DNA of 64,000 nt from Bradyrhizobium sp. CSS354 (GTDB lineage Bacteria > Pseudomonadota > Alphaproteobacteria > Rhizobiales > Xanthobacteraceae): positions 306,318-370,317 of the forward strand of contig NZ_JAACFU010000009.1 in NCBI RefSeq assembly GCF_029051725.1. Reading direction: 5' to 3'. The first letter of the stretch is position 1, and every line of letters starts with the position of its first letter. This document shows, piece by piece, positions 42,819 through 51,983 of the stretch. The notes beneath the pieces are model-generated. The model worked only from the letters and a program-made list of their open reading frames with translations, ran no database searches and was not told the DNA's origin. The position numbers were made by a program, and so were the translations under genes.

Positions 42819-43800
42819 TGGCACCGAACAATGCCCCCTTTTCCTGATAAAGCGCGCCCCGATGTCGAGGAAGGGAATCAGATGAGAGCCAGACGTAGCG
42901 TCCTGACCTCAACGGGGAAGGCAACAGCACGTAGTCCTCGATCTCCCGATTCCCCGCATCCAACCGCATCACCGCAAGTAGGCCCGATGAGATCTGCCTA
43001 CGGCAGGCTTTCCATTGCGCTGCGTGGTCCTTTCCACGATGCGCCAGTCGTCGCGCGACCAGAAACGAAATCACGCGCGCGCCTCCGACATCAAGCCCTA
43101 TGCCGTCCGGAACTAGATCGGCCTGGAGGCCGAGGTCGGCTCGCAGCGCCTCCGCGAGTTCGGTGGCATGCCTCGATTGTTCGGCGGCCCAAAAATCCCG
43201 GGTATCGATCCAGTCGCAGTCGCGCGGCGACACGTATCCGATCAGCGCATAGGCCTTCCGCAGCGAACCGAAGTGCTTCACGTACGAGGAGACGTGATTG
43301 AGACCCAGCGTCGTATTGATGATGCGCGAGTTGAGTTTACCGCGCCGGCGGAGCGTGAGACGAAGGCGCAACAGCATCTCTTCTTCCGGAATCTCCACGC
43401 GGCGCTCGGCCAGCAGCTTCTCGGCGCGAGCGAAGATTCCTTGGTCTACGATTGACTCGATCGCCGCAGCGCCCCGGACCCAAGCGTTATCCGGATTCTT
43501 GACCAGCTTCTGGCCCAAGCGTCTTGAGATACGATTGTAGATGGTCTTTTAGATGTAGTTCTCGTTCCCGAGAATGGTGGGTATCATGCGATCGGTCCAG
43601 GGCCGACCGTTGTGATTGGCGATGCCCGCGTCGTTCAGTTGGCGACTGATGTCGCTGTAGGATTTCCGGCAGTTGACGAACTGATCGAAGATTTCCCGGA
43701 TCACGGCGGCCTCTCCGCCGAGCCGTGCTGCAGCCCTGCTAAATCGTACTGCGTCCAAATCATGAGCGGCTTCTAGTACTTGTAGAATCCGAATATCGTA
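42676..43800 (-). pseudogene. Serine recombinase remnant (catalytic domain lost, internal stop)
   Basis: The C-terminal part of a large serine recombinase. 'IREIFDQFVNCRKSYSDISRQLNDAGI' and 'WTDRMIPTILGNENYI' are the recombinase-domain signature; after an in-frame TAA at about 43549 the same frame resumes 'YNRISRRLGQKLVKNPDNAWVRG', the expected continuation. The frame thereafter is open to 42676. The N-terminal resolvase domain with the catalytic Ser is missing beyond 43800, where the S1/P1 nuclease gene begins. Inactive as it stands. Confidence 0.8.
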
Positions 43801-43812
43801 CGGGACCGCGCG

Positions 43813-44766
43813 CTATTTCAAGGCATCGTTCAGAAGACGCGCGAGCCGCGCGGCTCCCAGCGCCGCCTGGCTCCGCGCGATGTTGCGGGCATTGGTCTCG
43901 TACTCGCGCGTAAGAAGTACGGGATTGGGTCCCAGGCTGACCGGCGGTGCATAGGCATATTGTTTGGCGAGTTCCGCGCCTTCGTCGATCCAGGCCTGGG
44001 GGTCGGCGATCTGTGACGAAGTCTCATTCACCGCGATATGCGCGAGACCATCCTTTTCATCGGCGTCGAAAATTGCCCCGAAAGGCGAGACGTACCCGCC
44101 AAAGACACTGTCCCAATAGGCATGCAGCGCGACCACCTCACCGTTTGCCGGGATTACCTGCTCGGCATTACCGCCCGCGTCCCCTTTTGGAATTTGCCGG
44201 GTATAGCGGCCGATCGCATGGAGCGGCTGGTGCGCATCACCGACCAGATGCAGCATCCAGACGAGATCATACGAGCGCACGTCGTCCGGCGCGCCGGACG
44301 ATGCCGGAAGTGCCGCGATCATAAGCTTGAGCTGGCTAACCAGGTCGACTGCATCAGGCGGCGGCAGCGGCGTGCCATCCGGCGAAAAATTAGTGTCCTT
44401 GTAATGCCAGTAGGCATGCTGGTTTTTGTCGGCATAGCCAATGTTCTGCCCGGCGGTTGCGCTCTCAACCTTATCGCGGGTGTAGTTATAGTCCTTGGTC
44501 TTAATATCATCAGCCCAGGTGGCTGCGCGCACGAAGGCATAGATCTTCCCGGTGCGATCGTCAGGCGCTCCCGCCGTCCACTTTGCGTAGTCCTTGTTGA
44601 GCTTGAGAAGTACGTCGACCTTGTCTTTCACGGGCGGGTCGAGCTTCTTATAAGCCGTGTAGGCTATTTGCATGTGGCCTGCGTCCCACCAAGCATTGGC
44701 CGGCGCGGCAATAGAAGCGAGCCAGAAGGCAAGTGCCGTGATCTGGACTACTTGGCGCAACAGCAT
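43813..44766 (-). CDS. S1/P1-type nuclease, secreted
   Basis: A 317-residue precursor with a perfect GGAGG site before the ATG at 44764-44766. The signal peptide (cleavage after PANA) exposes an N-terminal Trp-Trp, and 'WWDAGHMQIAY' fits the zinc-binding mature N-terminus of this family. Further zinc ligands lie in 'WADDIKTKDYNY', 'WMLHLVGDAHQPLH' and 'GGNAEQVIPANGEVVALHAYWD'. These enzymes cleave single-stranded nucleic acid or remove 3'-phosphates outside the cytoplasm. It lies next to a recombinase remnant, in the accessory region. Confidence 0.92.
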   Translation of the reverse strand: MLLRQVVQITALAFWLASIAAPANAWWDAGHMQIAYTAYKKLDPPVKDKVDVLLKLNKDYAKWTAGAPDDRTGKIYAFVRAATWADDIKTKDYNYTRDKVESATAGQNIGYADKNQHAYWHYKDTNFSPDGTPLPPPDAVDLVSQLKLMIAALPASSGAPDDVRSYDLVWMLHLVGDAHQPLHAIGRYTRQIPKGDAGGNAEQVIPANGEVVALHAYWDSVFGGYVSPFGAIFDADEKDGLAHIAVNETSSQIADPQAWIDEGAELAKQYAYAPPVSLGPNPVLLTREYETNARNIARSQAALGAARLARLLNDALK

Positions 44767-44990
44767 ATTGCCTCCTATATCCTCTTGAGCCACCTGGACG
44801 TGGTGATCGATTTGCTTCCTGCCCATGATCAAACAGAGTGTGAAATCTGAATGACGAAAAGGCGCGATTGGCGGGAAGCGGTGTACGTACGAATAGCCCA
44901 TTTTCACACTGAGATTAAAACGCACGCCCGTCCCAATCCCTTTCGATCGCATCTGACAGGCGTGTTCTGCCACAAACAGAACTCGGCTTC

Positions 44991-46094
44991 TCAGCCTTCT
45001 TTACCTTTCACAATACTAATTGATGCAAGAAGCGCGGCCAGCTCCGCCTGACCTCTCGTATCGGTCTTGGCAAAAACGCGTCTGAGGTGGGTCTTCACGG
45101 TATTTGGTGACAAACCAAGATCGATTGCTGCTTCCGCTGTGGTCCCGCCGCCGTGCGCTCTGACCGCGACGCGCGCTTCCGCCCAGGTCAGCCCATAACC
45201 ATCAATCAACTGCTGCGCGTTCGCGCTCTTTCGTCGGGACTGATCGATTATGAAGGCCGCGCAAGCGGCATTGGAAAGCCCGGCTTCATCGAGAGTGCTG
45301 GCCTCAACACCTCTCAATCCCACAATCACGACAGCAAGGAGCCGCTTCCCGTCCGCTGACGGCAAACTCATCGTGCCGCCCGCACGACCTGCCAATGCTG
45401 ACCTCACGAGGCTGGCCAGACGTCGCGAGTGCGCTGGGGACCATGTGGCCAGGGGGGAGAGCTTGAGAGTGCCCTCAAGTTCCAGGTGGCGAACTGCCCC
45501 GTTCGCAAAGAGTATTTGTGCGCGTCGGCCCATGACGACAACACCGTCAGCCAGCTTGTCGATAACGTCAAATGCGGCATTACGCAGGGCCAAATAGCTC
45601 CTGAGACGGAAGCCCAGCGTGACGGAGCGCCGGAGGTGCGGCGCAAGCGCCTCAAGTGTACTGCGGTCTCCTGAATCGAACTCGCCGCGGCTTCTGCTCC
45701 GGCAGATGTTGAAGGCGACCCGAAAATCGTCTTTGGCCGCAAGGGCGATCATCGCATTGTGACCGATGCCCTGCGGATGGAGCACCTCCTGGTAGAAGCT
45801 GGACTCCTGAAGGCTGCTCAAAGGAACGACGTCATCGGACAACACAAGACGGCCGACGGGCTTGTCTTCCATGGCGAGCGACCAGGCATTCTGCATATGG
45901 CGTTCCTGGTAGACCCTGTTGCACTCCTGGTCTAACCGGCCGTTGTAATCGAAATAGACCTGCTCGGCCGCGAGGGATTGGCCAAATAGTATCCCCCCTT
46001 CACTCCCGGTCAGATCTGCGATTGATGTCAAGATGGCGGGCCACAGCTCGTGCTCGCCCGCCGCGTCGTAGATCAAGTCGAGAATGTGTTCCAT
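44991..46094 (-). CDS. LuxR-family transcriptional regulator
   Basis: A 367-residue protein with a C-terminal LuxR helix-turn-helix ('YGLTWAEARVAVRAHGGG', 'AIDLGLSPNTVKTHLRRVFAK') and a long N-terminal region of PAS/GAF type. The ATG at 46092-46094 (MEHILDLI) is the first methionine with a sensible reading; the frame extends upstream to 46235 but overlaps the small membrane gene. No autoinducer-binding motif is recognised. Likely target genes are unknown; the neighbouring TauE-like gene is a candidate. Confidence 0.85.
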   Translation of the reverse strand: MEHILDLIYDAAGEHELWPAILTSIADLTGSEGGILFGQSLAAEQVYFDYNGRLDQECNRVYQERHMQNAWSLAMEDKPVGRLVLSDDVVPLSSLQESSFYQEVLHPQGIGHNAMIALAAKDDFRVAFNICRSRSRGEFDSGDRSTLEALAPHLRRSVTLGFRLRSYLALRNAAFDVIDKLADGVVVMGRRAQILFANGAVRHLELEGTLKLSPLATWSPAHSRRLASLVRSALAGRAGGTMSLPSADGKRLLAVVIVGLRGVEASTLDEAGLSNAACAAFIIDQSRRKSANAQQLIDGYGLTWAEARVAVRAHGGGTTAEAAIDLGLSPNTVKTHLRRVFAKTDTRGQAELAALLASISIVKGKEG

Positions 46095-46108
46095 CTGCAG
46101 GGCCGACG

Positions 46109-46288
46109 TTACTTCCCCTGGGCATGGTCTGCGGGGTCCGAGCGCGCAAGCTGGACATCCCCGCGGGGTACGAATGAGAGGGCCACAATCAGCGCCAGCA
46201 AGGATCCGTAGAAGCCGACGGCAGCAAGGCGCCATCTGCGGGTAACGCGTGTCTCCTCGGTGGTGAGGTCGTGAGGATATTTTTGCAT
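46109..46288 (-). CDS. Small single-pass membrane protein
   Basis: A 59-residue protein (MQKYPHDL start) with one hydrophobic segment ('LAAVGFYGSLLALIVALSFV') and a charged N-terminus. GGAGC lies 11 bp before the start. It is placed between the TauE-like and LuxR genes on the same strand with short gaps, so it is probably co-transcribed. Function unknown. Confidence 0.55.
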   Translation of the reverse strand: MQKYPHDLTTEETRVTRRWRLAAVGFYGSLLALIVALSFVPRGDVQLARSDPADHAQGK

Positions 46289-46307
46289 CAGCAATGCTCC
46301 AAAAGGC

Positions 46308-47150
46308 CTAGAGCGAAATGACGAATCCCAGTCCAGCAATAATCAGGAACAGCCCCACAATGCGATTGAACGTAGAAGTATCGACCCGCTCAAAAATGAA
46401 GAGGCCCAGATATGCGCCAACAACCGCGGGTGCCGCATAGCGTATTGCGCCGACAGGCATTATCTGCTCAGGCCGGACTGCCATCAGAAAGGATAGCGAC
46501 AATACCTGGTTGACCAGTATGAAGGGTTGAATAATCGCGCGGGCGCGGTGTTTGTCAAAGCCCTGAATAAGACACCACATCGTGACGAACGCGGCAGGAA
46601 AAGCGGCAAGTCCGCCTGTGATGCCACCCAGTGCGCCGACTGCCACCTGTCCCCACCAGCCGTTGGCGCCAGCACGTGCATCCGGCTTGAAGATTGCAAA
46701 CGCTCCGTATGAAATAAGCAGCACACCAAGGAACGGCAGAAACGTGGACGCCGACGTCTTGCAGAGGAGAAGAAGCCCAATTGGTAATGTAACTACGCTC
46801 CCGAGGAGATATGGTCCGCATTCCCCAAGCCGGATTCCTAGACGAAGGCGCCACACGCAGTAGAGTTGCTGCGCAATCGAACTTACCAGCAGAATCTGGA
46901 CCACTGAGAGTGGCTCGCCAAGAAGAGGAAAGAGGAGCGCACCAGCGATGGGTGAGAACGCGAAGCCGGCAATACTTGAAAGCAGCGCCGAGAACAGAAC
47001 AATCCACGAAGCTGCGTTGCTGGTAATACTTCCCATCGTGCTCGGAACGGTAAGCGTCAAAACGAACAGCAACAGACAGACCGTTGCGAACGCAGGAAAT
47101 GGCCGAAGCACGGAAAACACTGAAGCCGCTTTCTGATCCGCGGGCCGCAT
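46308..47150 (-). CDS. TauE/SafE family membrane protein
   Basis: A 280-residue protein with about eight membrane segments. The family pattern is visible in 'GFAFSPIAGALLFPLL', 'GGITGGLAAFPAAFVTMWCL' and 'IIGLGFVISL'-like ends. TauE/SafE proteins export sulfite or organosulfonates. It heads a same-strand group with the small membrane gene and a LuxR regulator. Substrate here unknown. Confidence 0.88.
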   Translation of the reverse strand: MRPADQKAASVFSVLRPFPAFATVCLLLFVLTLTVPSTMGSITSNAASWIVLFSALLSSIAGFAFSPIAGALLFPLLGEPLSVVQILLVSSIAQQLYCVWRLRLGIRLGECGPYLLGSVVTLPIGLLLLCKTSASTFLPFLGVLLISYGAFAIFKPDARAGANGWWGQVAVGALGGITGGLAAFPAAFVTMWCLIQGFDKHRARAIIQPFILVNQVLSLSFLMAVRPEQIMPVGAIRYAAPAVVGAYLGLFIFERVDTSTFNRIVGLFLIIAGLGFVISL

Positions 47151-47764
47151 GAGAAATCTCCGAACAGCAATGCTTCCATCGTCGGCGATATAAACGGCAA
47201 TCTAGCTGTAACAGGACCAGGCGCGTGTGAACCAATTCACGACAGCCGCCGATTGTCGAACATTTATTGAATCGCAACGTAGCTTGCGCATAGGGGCGAG
47301 ACGTCATCCGATCGGGTGAAAAATCGCGGAACACTTTTGAATTGAATGGCTTGGCGACGTATCGCAAGGCTGCTCATTGCTTACTCACCTGGCCGACTTA
47401 AAAATGCGCGTTACGTTTTTATTTGAGCACAATCCGGACAATTGCAATTCGAGGGAATGCAACCTGCTGCTTCTTTTCTGGTTTAATATTGATTGTCATC
47501 TTTTCGTCGCACCGAGATCGGCATCATGCAGTCACTCGCGGCAATCAGTTCACGAAACTTCTCCTTTCAATCCAGCTCTACTCAGTGTCGTTATTATGCA
47601 CTCACCATCTATCGTTCGTCTTTTGCTACTGACTGGGGGGCTGGCTGTTGGCATCGCGATGCTGGCAGGCAAGCCTGCTCCCGACGGTTATCATAAAGGT
47701 CTTCTGCGCGTGCACTTCGTGGCCAATTAGCTCCGATCACGATCAGAATTCTTCGAACCGAGGA
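47151..47764. other. Low-coding stretch between the TauE gene and the ligD remnant
   Basis: About 610 bases, lower in GC than the neighbours. A 44-codon frame at 47596-47730 (MHSPSIVRLLLLTGG start, hydrophobic leader) might be a small secreted peptide, but evidence is thin. No other gene is seen. Confidence 0.4.
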
Positions 47765-49423
47765 GTTCGGCCACAGCTGCATCTGCAAGGTGAGGACGCC
47801 AAGGTCTATTCGCGTACGGGCCTGGACTGGACCGAACAGTTCTCCTCGATCGCAGCCGGCGCCCGCCTGCTCAAGGCAAACAGCGCGATCATTGACGGGG
47901 AAGCGGTGGTGTACGGCAGTGGCGGCCTGCCGGATTTCCAGCAGCTCAGGAGGGAGCTCGGGCCTAAGCAAAGCGAGCGCGTGCGCTACCACGCCTTCGA
48001 TCTCCTCTACCTCGACGGCTATGACCTGCGTGGCGTCGTGTACGAAGAACGCAAGCGGTTACTGCAGCGGCTTCTGAAGGGCGCGCCCGAGACGTTCATG
48101 TACGTCGAGGCGCTTGCGGGCGACGGCAACGTAATCTTCGAAAAAGGGTGCCAGCTGGGGCTGGAAGGCCTGATCGGCAAGAGGCTCGGCGAGCCCTATC
48201 GCTCGGGGCGGCAGGAGAGCTGGATCAAGCTCAAGTGCAAGAAAAGCGAGACCTTTCCGATCATCGCGTTCGTGGAGAAGCTGGGCGCGCGACCGCGCAA
48301 GGTGGCCTCGCTCTATGTCGGCCGGCGCGAGAACGGCAAGCTGCTCTATGCCGGCAAGGTGCGTACCGGCTACACCGAGACGACGGCGCGCGAATTGCGC
48401 GAGCGGCTTGATCCGTTGATCCGCAAGACTTCTCCGCTCGACGTGGCGGTCAAAAAGCCGAAGGCGACCTGGGTCGAGCCGACCCTGGACATCGAGGTCC
48501 AGTATGGCGCGCTGACCGATGATGGCCTGCTTCGTGAAGCCGTGTTCAAGGGCTTTCGCGATGATCTTGGGGTGCGCAAGGTCAAGGCGCCGCGGCTTGT
48601 GCCGTCCGTAGCCGGCCGGCCGAAGCTGGGCGTCCCCCGAGAGAACATCCTGCAGCTTCTGCCCGACGCCGTTGTGCCGTCGAAAGAAGAACTCGCCGAC
48701 TACTGGCGCAGGGCATGGAAGAAGGCCGTCCCGTATCTCGGGCATCGTCCGCTCAAGCTGGTGCGTCACGTGCACGGCACGACCTTCTATCACAAGGGGC
48801 CGCTGCCGAAGGACATTCCGGCCGCCGTGCACCAGCTCCGGATTCAGAAGCGCGAGGGCGGGCAGGGAACGCGTCTGTGGGTCGACAGCCTGGACGGTTT
48901 TCTCGGTCTCGTCGAGATCGGGGCGGTCGAGCTGCACCCGTGGAATGCGAGCGTCGAGGACTTCGAACATGCCGACCGCATCGTGATCGATCTCGATCCC
49001 GGAGAGGGCGTCGACTGGGATGCCGTCGTGGAGACCGCGCTCGCTCTGCGCACGCTGATGAAACGCGAGGGCTTCGAGACCTGGCCCAAGCTCACCGGCG
49101 GCAAAGGAGTCCATCTGATGGCGCCACTGGATCAGCCGGTGCTGCACGACGAGGCGCATCGGGTGGCGCATCAGCTGGTGGCCGCTTGCGCAGCGCGCGA
49201 CCCCGATCGATACATCCTGTCCGCCCAGGCCAAACGCCGCGGCCGCATCTTCCTCGATTATCTGCGCAACGGCCGCGGCACCACCGCGATCGGCACCTAT
49301 TCCCCGCGAGCCCGGGAGGGATTTCCGATCGCAGCGCCCGTGACCTGGAAGCGCATCGAGAGCGGGATCGCGCCGGATGCCTTCTCCATCGACAGTCCAT
49401 TCCGCGTCAAGCCAAGGAGGTGA
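47765..49423 (+). pseudogene. ligD: LigD ATP-dependent DNA ligase-polymerase, N-terminally truncated
   Basis: Homology begins inside the ligase domain just after the place where the catalytic KxDG lysine should lie: the first recognisable part is 'LHLQGEDAKVYSRTGLDW', then 'IIDGEAVVYG', 'YHAFDLLYLDG', 'LEGLIGKRLGEPYRSGRQ' and 'WIKLKC', the later nucleotidyltransferase motifs. A complete polymerase/primase domain follows ('VRHVHGTTFYHKG', 'IDLDPGEGVDWD', 'LTGGKGVHLM', 'FLDYLRNGRGTTAI'). Without the N-terminal segment it cannot ligate, though the polymerase domain could fold. No Ku gene is in the window. A frame upstream to 47648 is not LigD-like. Confidence 0.85.
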
Positions 49424-49428
49424 GCCGC

Positions 49429-49923
49429 ATGTCGGATGCATTCGATCAATGGCTGGAATGGCGCCACAAACCTCCGGGCGACAGGCGGAGCATTCCTGCC
49501 GAACTATACGCCGCGGTGATGTCGCTGCCTGAGGCCGATCGCTCCGACCGGCAAAGGGTGAACGAGGTGGTCCGCAGCCATGATGAAGCTCGCCGCGACG
49601 GTAGAACCGTATGGCTGTACCTCGACTATCACGACCGCGCACCGCCCATCATGGAGGATCCAGGCTGCGTGAAGGTGTTTGCATCTGCCGACGTCGCCGA
49701 GAGGTGGTTCAAGGAAAACGACCCCGAAGGCGTAGCCTGGGAGTACGAAGTGGAAGGCGGTCGGGCCCGAGGATCGGTTTGGCTCCACTCGCACGATCCG
49801 GATTCCAGAGACATTGGGGACGTCGATTGGGTCAGGCTCTTTGCCTCGCAAGCGTGTGCGGAAAAGTGGGTTGAGCAGAACGATCCGACGGGCAAGATTT
49901 GGGAGCATCCGGTTCAGGAGTGA
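49429..49923 (+). CDS. Hypothetical protein with an internal duplication
   Basis: A 164-residue protein starting MSDAFDQWLEW, with AAGGAGG upstream, 5 bp after the ligD stop. Two similar halves are clear: 'VKVFASADVAERWFKENDPEGVAWEYEV' (split here in spirit: FASADVAERWFKENDPEG) and 'FASQACAEKWVEQNDPTG', each preceded by a 'VWLY' or 'VWLH' strand. The family is not recognised. It probably travels with ligD. Confidence 0.65.
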   Translation: MSDAFDQWLEWRHKPPGDRRSIPAELYAAVMSLPEADRSDRQRVNEVVRSHDEARRDGRTVWLYLDYHDRAPPIMEDPGCVKVFASADVAERWFKENDPEGVAWEYEVEGGRARGSVWLHSHDPDSRDIGDVDWVRLFASQACAEKWVEQNDPTGKIWEHPVQE

Positions 49924-49928
49924 CGCGC

Positions 49929-50374
49929 ATGAGTGCCTTCGTCGACGCAACGGTATGGTTCGTCGCGACTGCCAAGCGGGATGCTCAGAATGAGCGCGCT
50001 AAGTCGATTCTTTGGAGCATCGAGCGGCACCTCACCACGGACCTGGTGCTGGTCGAGACATGCCAGCTTCTGAAAGCCCAATTCGGCAGCGACATTGCGG
50101 AGATCTTCTGGGACCGGCTGCGTGACAGCGGAGTTCGGATCCAACCCATTGTCCGCGCCGATCTGGAGGCGGCTGCGGAGACACAGGCGAGCTCTCCCGA
50201 GGAGGCTTTTCCTTCGTTGATCGGACCAGTTTTGCGATGATGGAGCGCATCGGGATCACCCAAGCCGCGACCTTCAACCCGGACTTCGCCGCGTACCGAC
50301 CCCGCCGCGATCGCAAGCGACCGTTCCAGATCCTGAGCGAAGGCCGCAGCCGTTGGAACGTGGCCTTGGGCTAA
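49929..50374 (+). pseudogene. PIN-domain (VapC-like) protein, frameshifted
   Basis: Frame one (ATG 49929) starts MSAFVDATVWFVATAKRD with the first PIN Asp, has 'LVLVETCQLLKAQFG' with the conserved Glu, and runs on to 'QASSPEEAF'. The proper continuation 'FSFVDRTSFAMMERIGITQAATF', with the other acidic residues (SFVDRTS and NPDFAAY), is in the next frame from 50207 to a stop at 50372-50374. One base is missing near 50200 in an AGGAGG run. PIN domains are RNases, often toxins; no antitoxin gene is adjacent. Confidence 0.72.
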
Positions 50375-50414
50375 GCTTTGCGTAAACGCCTGAGGAGAAT
50401 AGGGAAGGTATCCT

Positions 50415-50452
50415 CGGCCTCAGGTCCGCCCCGTCCTGAGGCCGTCTTTTTT
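50415..50452 (+). terminator. Strong intrinsic terminator
   Basis: CGGCCTCAGG, a 10-base loop, CCTGAGGCCG, then TCTTTTTT: a perfect 10-bp stem with a T tract, placed 40 bp after the PIN gene. It probably ends the ligD-hypothetical-PIN transcript. Confidence 0.88.
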
Positions 50453-50536
50453 GGCCAGTCGACGGGACTTGGCATACTGCTCTGCAGGACCCAAGCTTCC
50501 CCTTGGAACTCGGCTCCAGCTCCGGAATTACCGGAC

Positions 50537-50626
50537 GTGCCTAGAGAGATCAGGATAACACTGTGGTCATTAGCAGCCGCCTGCGTGGTGGCCTTTGGCG
50601 TGGCGGCTATCGTCTCTCCTCACTAA
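50537..50626 (+). CDS. Possible 29-residue membrane peptide
   Basis: A GTG start followed by PREIRITLWSLAAACVVAFG and a short tail gives one membrane segment. The ribosome-binding site is weak and no relative is known to me. The rest of 50453-50760 holds nothing recognisable. Confidence 0.3.
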   Translation: MPREIRITLWSLAAACVVAFGVAAIVSPH

Positions 50627-50760
50627 CCTGCTGCCGCGAGTGGCTTAGCTGCTCGACCGGAGCAGTATCGGAGCCTTTCCGGTCGGTCTGGGTGCTATTT
50701 TCGCGTCCGGATACTCAAACTGGCTTATGGCCGAGAGCTTCGCGACCCCAAAATCGCCAG

Positions 50761-51546
50761 TTACCTGAGCCGCTCTTGGCCAAGCCGAGTGCCCGCCGCC
50801 ATTTTGCGATCGGCCCAGCTCTTGATATTGCCGACTGTCATCGCCTTGAGGAACGTATTGGCGTTGACCAGCTTTTCGCGTGTGGTCCGACCCGTCATGT
50901 CAGCGGCGGCCATAACTAAAGCAGCGTCGGCACTTTCTGCCCCGGATAATAGCGCGACGGCGCCCGCCGGTCCCGCGAAATGGGCAAGGTAGAGAGAACC
51001 GGGCGTCACGGGCAGACCGCGCTTGGTCAGCATCGCGGCATGTTCCTCGACCAGCCGTGCGGCAATGTCGCGTGTAAGCTCGGCATTTCCCCGCAGGTCC
51101 AAGACTCCCTTGTCGCTGCGGCCTTGGATCAGATCGCGTCGGTGCCTTCGAACGGCTTCGAGCCACGTATCATCGAGAAACTGGGCGGCGCCGGTGGCGC
51201 TCGACCGCTTGTTCTTTGCATTCGGGTCACCGTTGGACTCGGCTATGATAATGCGCTCGACCAATGCCTTCGCAGCCGCTCTGTCGATCGATTTCCCCTT
51301 CAATTGAGCATCGCGAAACAGGACGAAACTTGCGACGAAAGCCAGGCCGATTGCCAGTCCAACAACGAGCGTGATGAATTCCGCGGACAACCACTTCCGC
51401 GCGGCGACAACGGATCCACGCTCGTCGGGGCGAGGCGGTCGGATTTCCTCGTCGCGGCGTATTTGCTCTGACACATGCGGCGGGAGCCGCGGGTTGCCAT
51501 CGGCTGTCGTCCCAACGTAGAGGAATCCGTGCTCTAGGTCTGGCAT
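50761..51546 (-). CDS. Membrane-anchored lytic transglycosylase-like protein
   Basis: A 261-residue protein: a charged cytoplasmic N-terminus, one membrane segment ('FITLVVGLAIGLAFVASFVLF', about residues 57-77), and a periplasmic SLT-type domain with 'IIIAESNGDPNAKNKRSSATG' and 'AAQFLDDTW', the usual catalytic-Glu region. It would cleave peptidoglycan between MurNAc and GlcNAc. It lies directly after a small secreted gene that overlaps it by 13 bp. Confidence 0.82.
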   Translation of the reverse strand: MPDLEHGFLYVGTTADGNPRLPPHVSEQIRRDEEIRPPRPDERGSVVAARKWLSAEFITLVVGLAIGLAFVASFVLFRDAQLKGKSIDRAAAKALVERIIIAESNGDPNAKNKRSSATGAAQFLDDTWLEAVRRHRRDLIQGRSDKGVLDLRGNAELTRDIAARLVEEHAAMLTKRGLPVTPGSLYLAHFAGPAGAVALLSGAESADAALVMAAADMTGRTTREKLVNANTFLKAMTVGNIKSWADRKMAAGTRLGQERLR

Positions 51547-51983
51547 CGCGTCTGCAGGTTTAATGCTTTAAAAACGCCATCGAAGGCACCTGACAGGCAC
51601 GGCTTCGCCTCCGCGACTGGTTTAGCGCGACTGGCGCCTGCGCTTGCCTTGGAAATTCTGTGCCGGGGCCGAGGTCTGGGCAGCATGATCGCGGATTTTC
51701 GGCTTGCGTTGCCTTTCTGCTCGACGATCTCCGAATGTGCTCGTGCAACGATCGCAATGTGGTCCGGCGGATGCGTCAGTTCGCTCGAGGAAAGCGGCTG
51801 CGGCGACGCGTCGAATTGCGGAATGTCGAGCCGGTCTGCCTTGGTCAGTGTATCGTGTGAGGGACGTAATCCGACCGTTGCCAGTGCCAGCGGCTCGTTC
51901 ACAGGGTCTGTGATGCGCGGCGGCGCCTCGAGCTCCATCACGGCGAGTGTACCGAGGCCAATTAGGAAGAGAGCCACTCTCAT
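51534..51983 (-). CDS. Secreted hypothetical protein upstream of the transglycosylase
   Basis: A 149-residue product that begins MRVALFLIGLGTLAVMELEAPP, a likely signal peptide or anchor. The C-terminal part is Arg/Lys/Pro/Ala-rich and disordered ('RPRPRHRISKASAGASRAKP'). It overlaps the transglycosylase start by 13 bp. No family recognised. Confidence 0.5.
   Translation of the reverse strand: MRVALFLIGLGTLAVMELEAPPRITDPVNEPLALATVGLRPSHDTLTKADRLDIPQFDASPQPLSSSELTHPPDHIAIVARAHSEIVEQKGNASRKSAIMLPRPRPRHRISKASAGASRAKPVAEAKPCLSGAFDGVFKALNLQTRCQT

Noticed and set aside
47648..47764. Upstream extension of the ligD frame as its true N-terminus
   Set aside because: The residues are unlike LigD, no catalytic lysine motif appears, and the stretch overlaps another small frame; homology starts only at about 47765.
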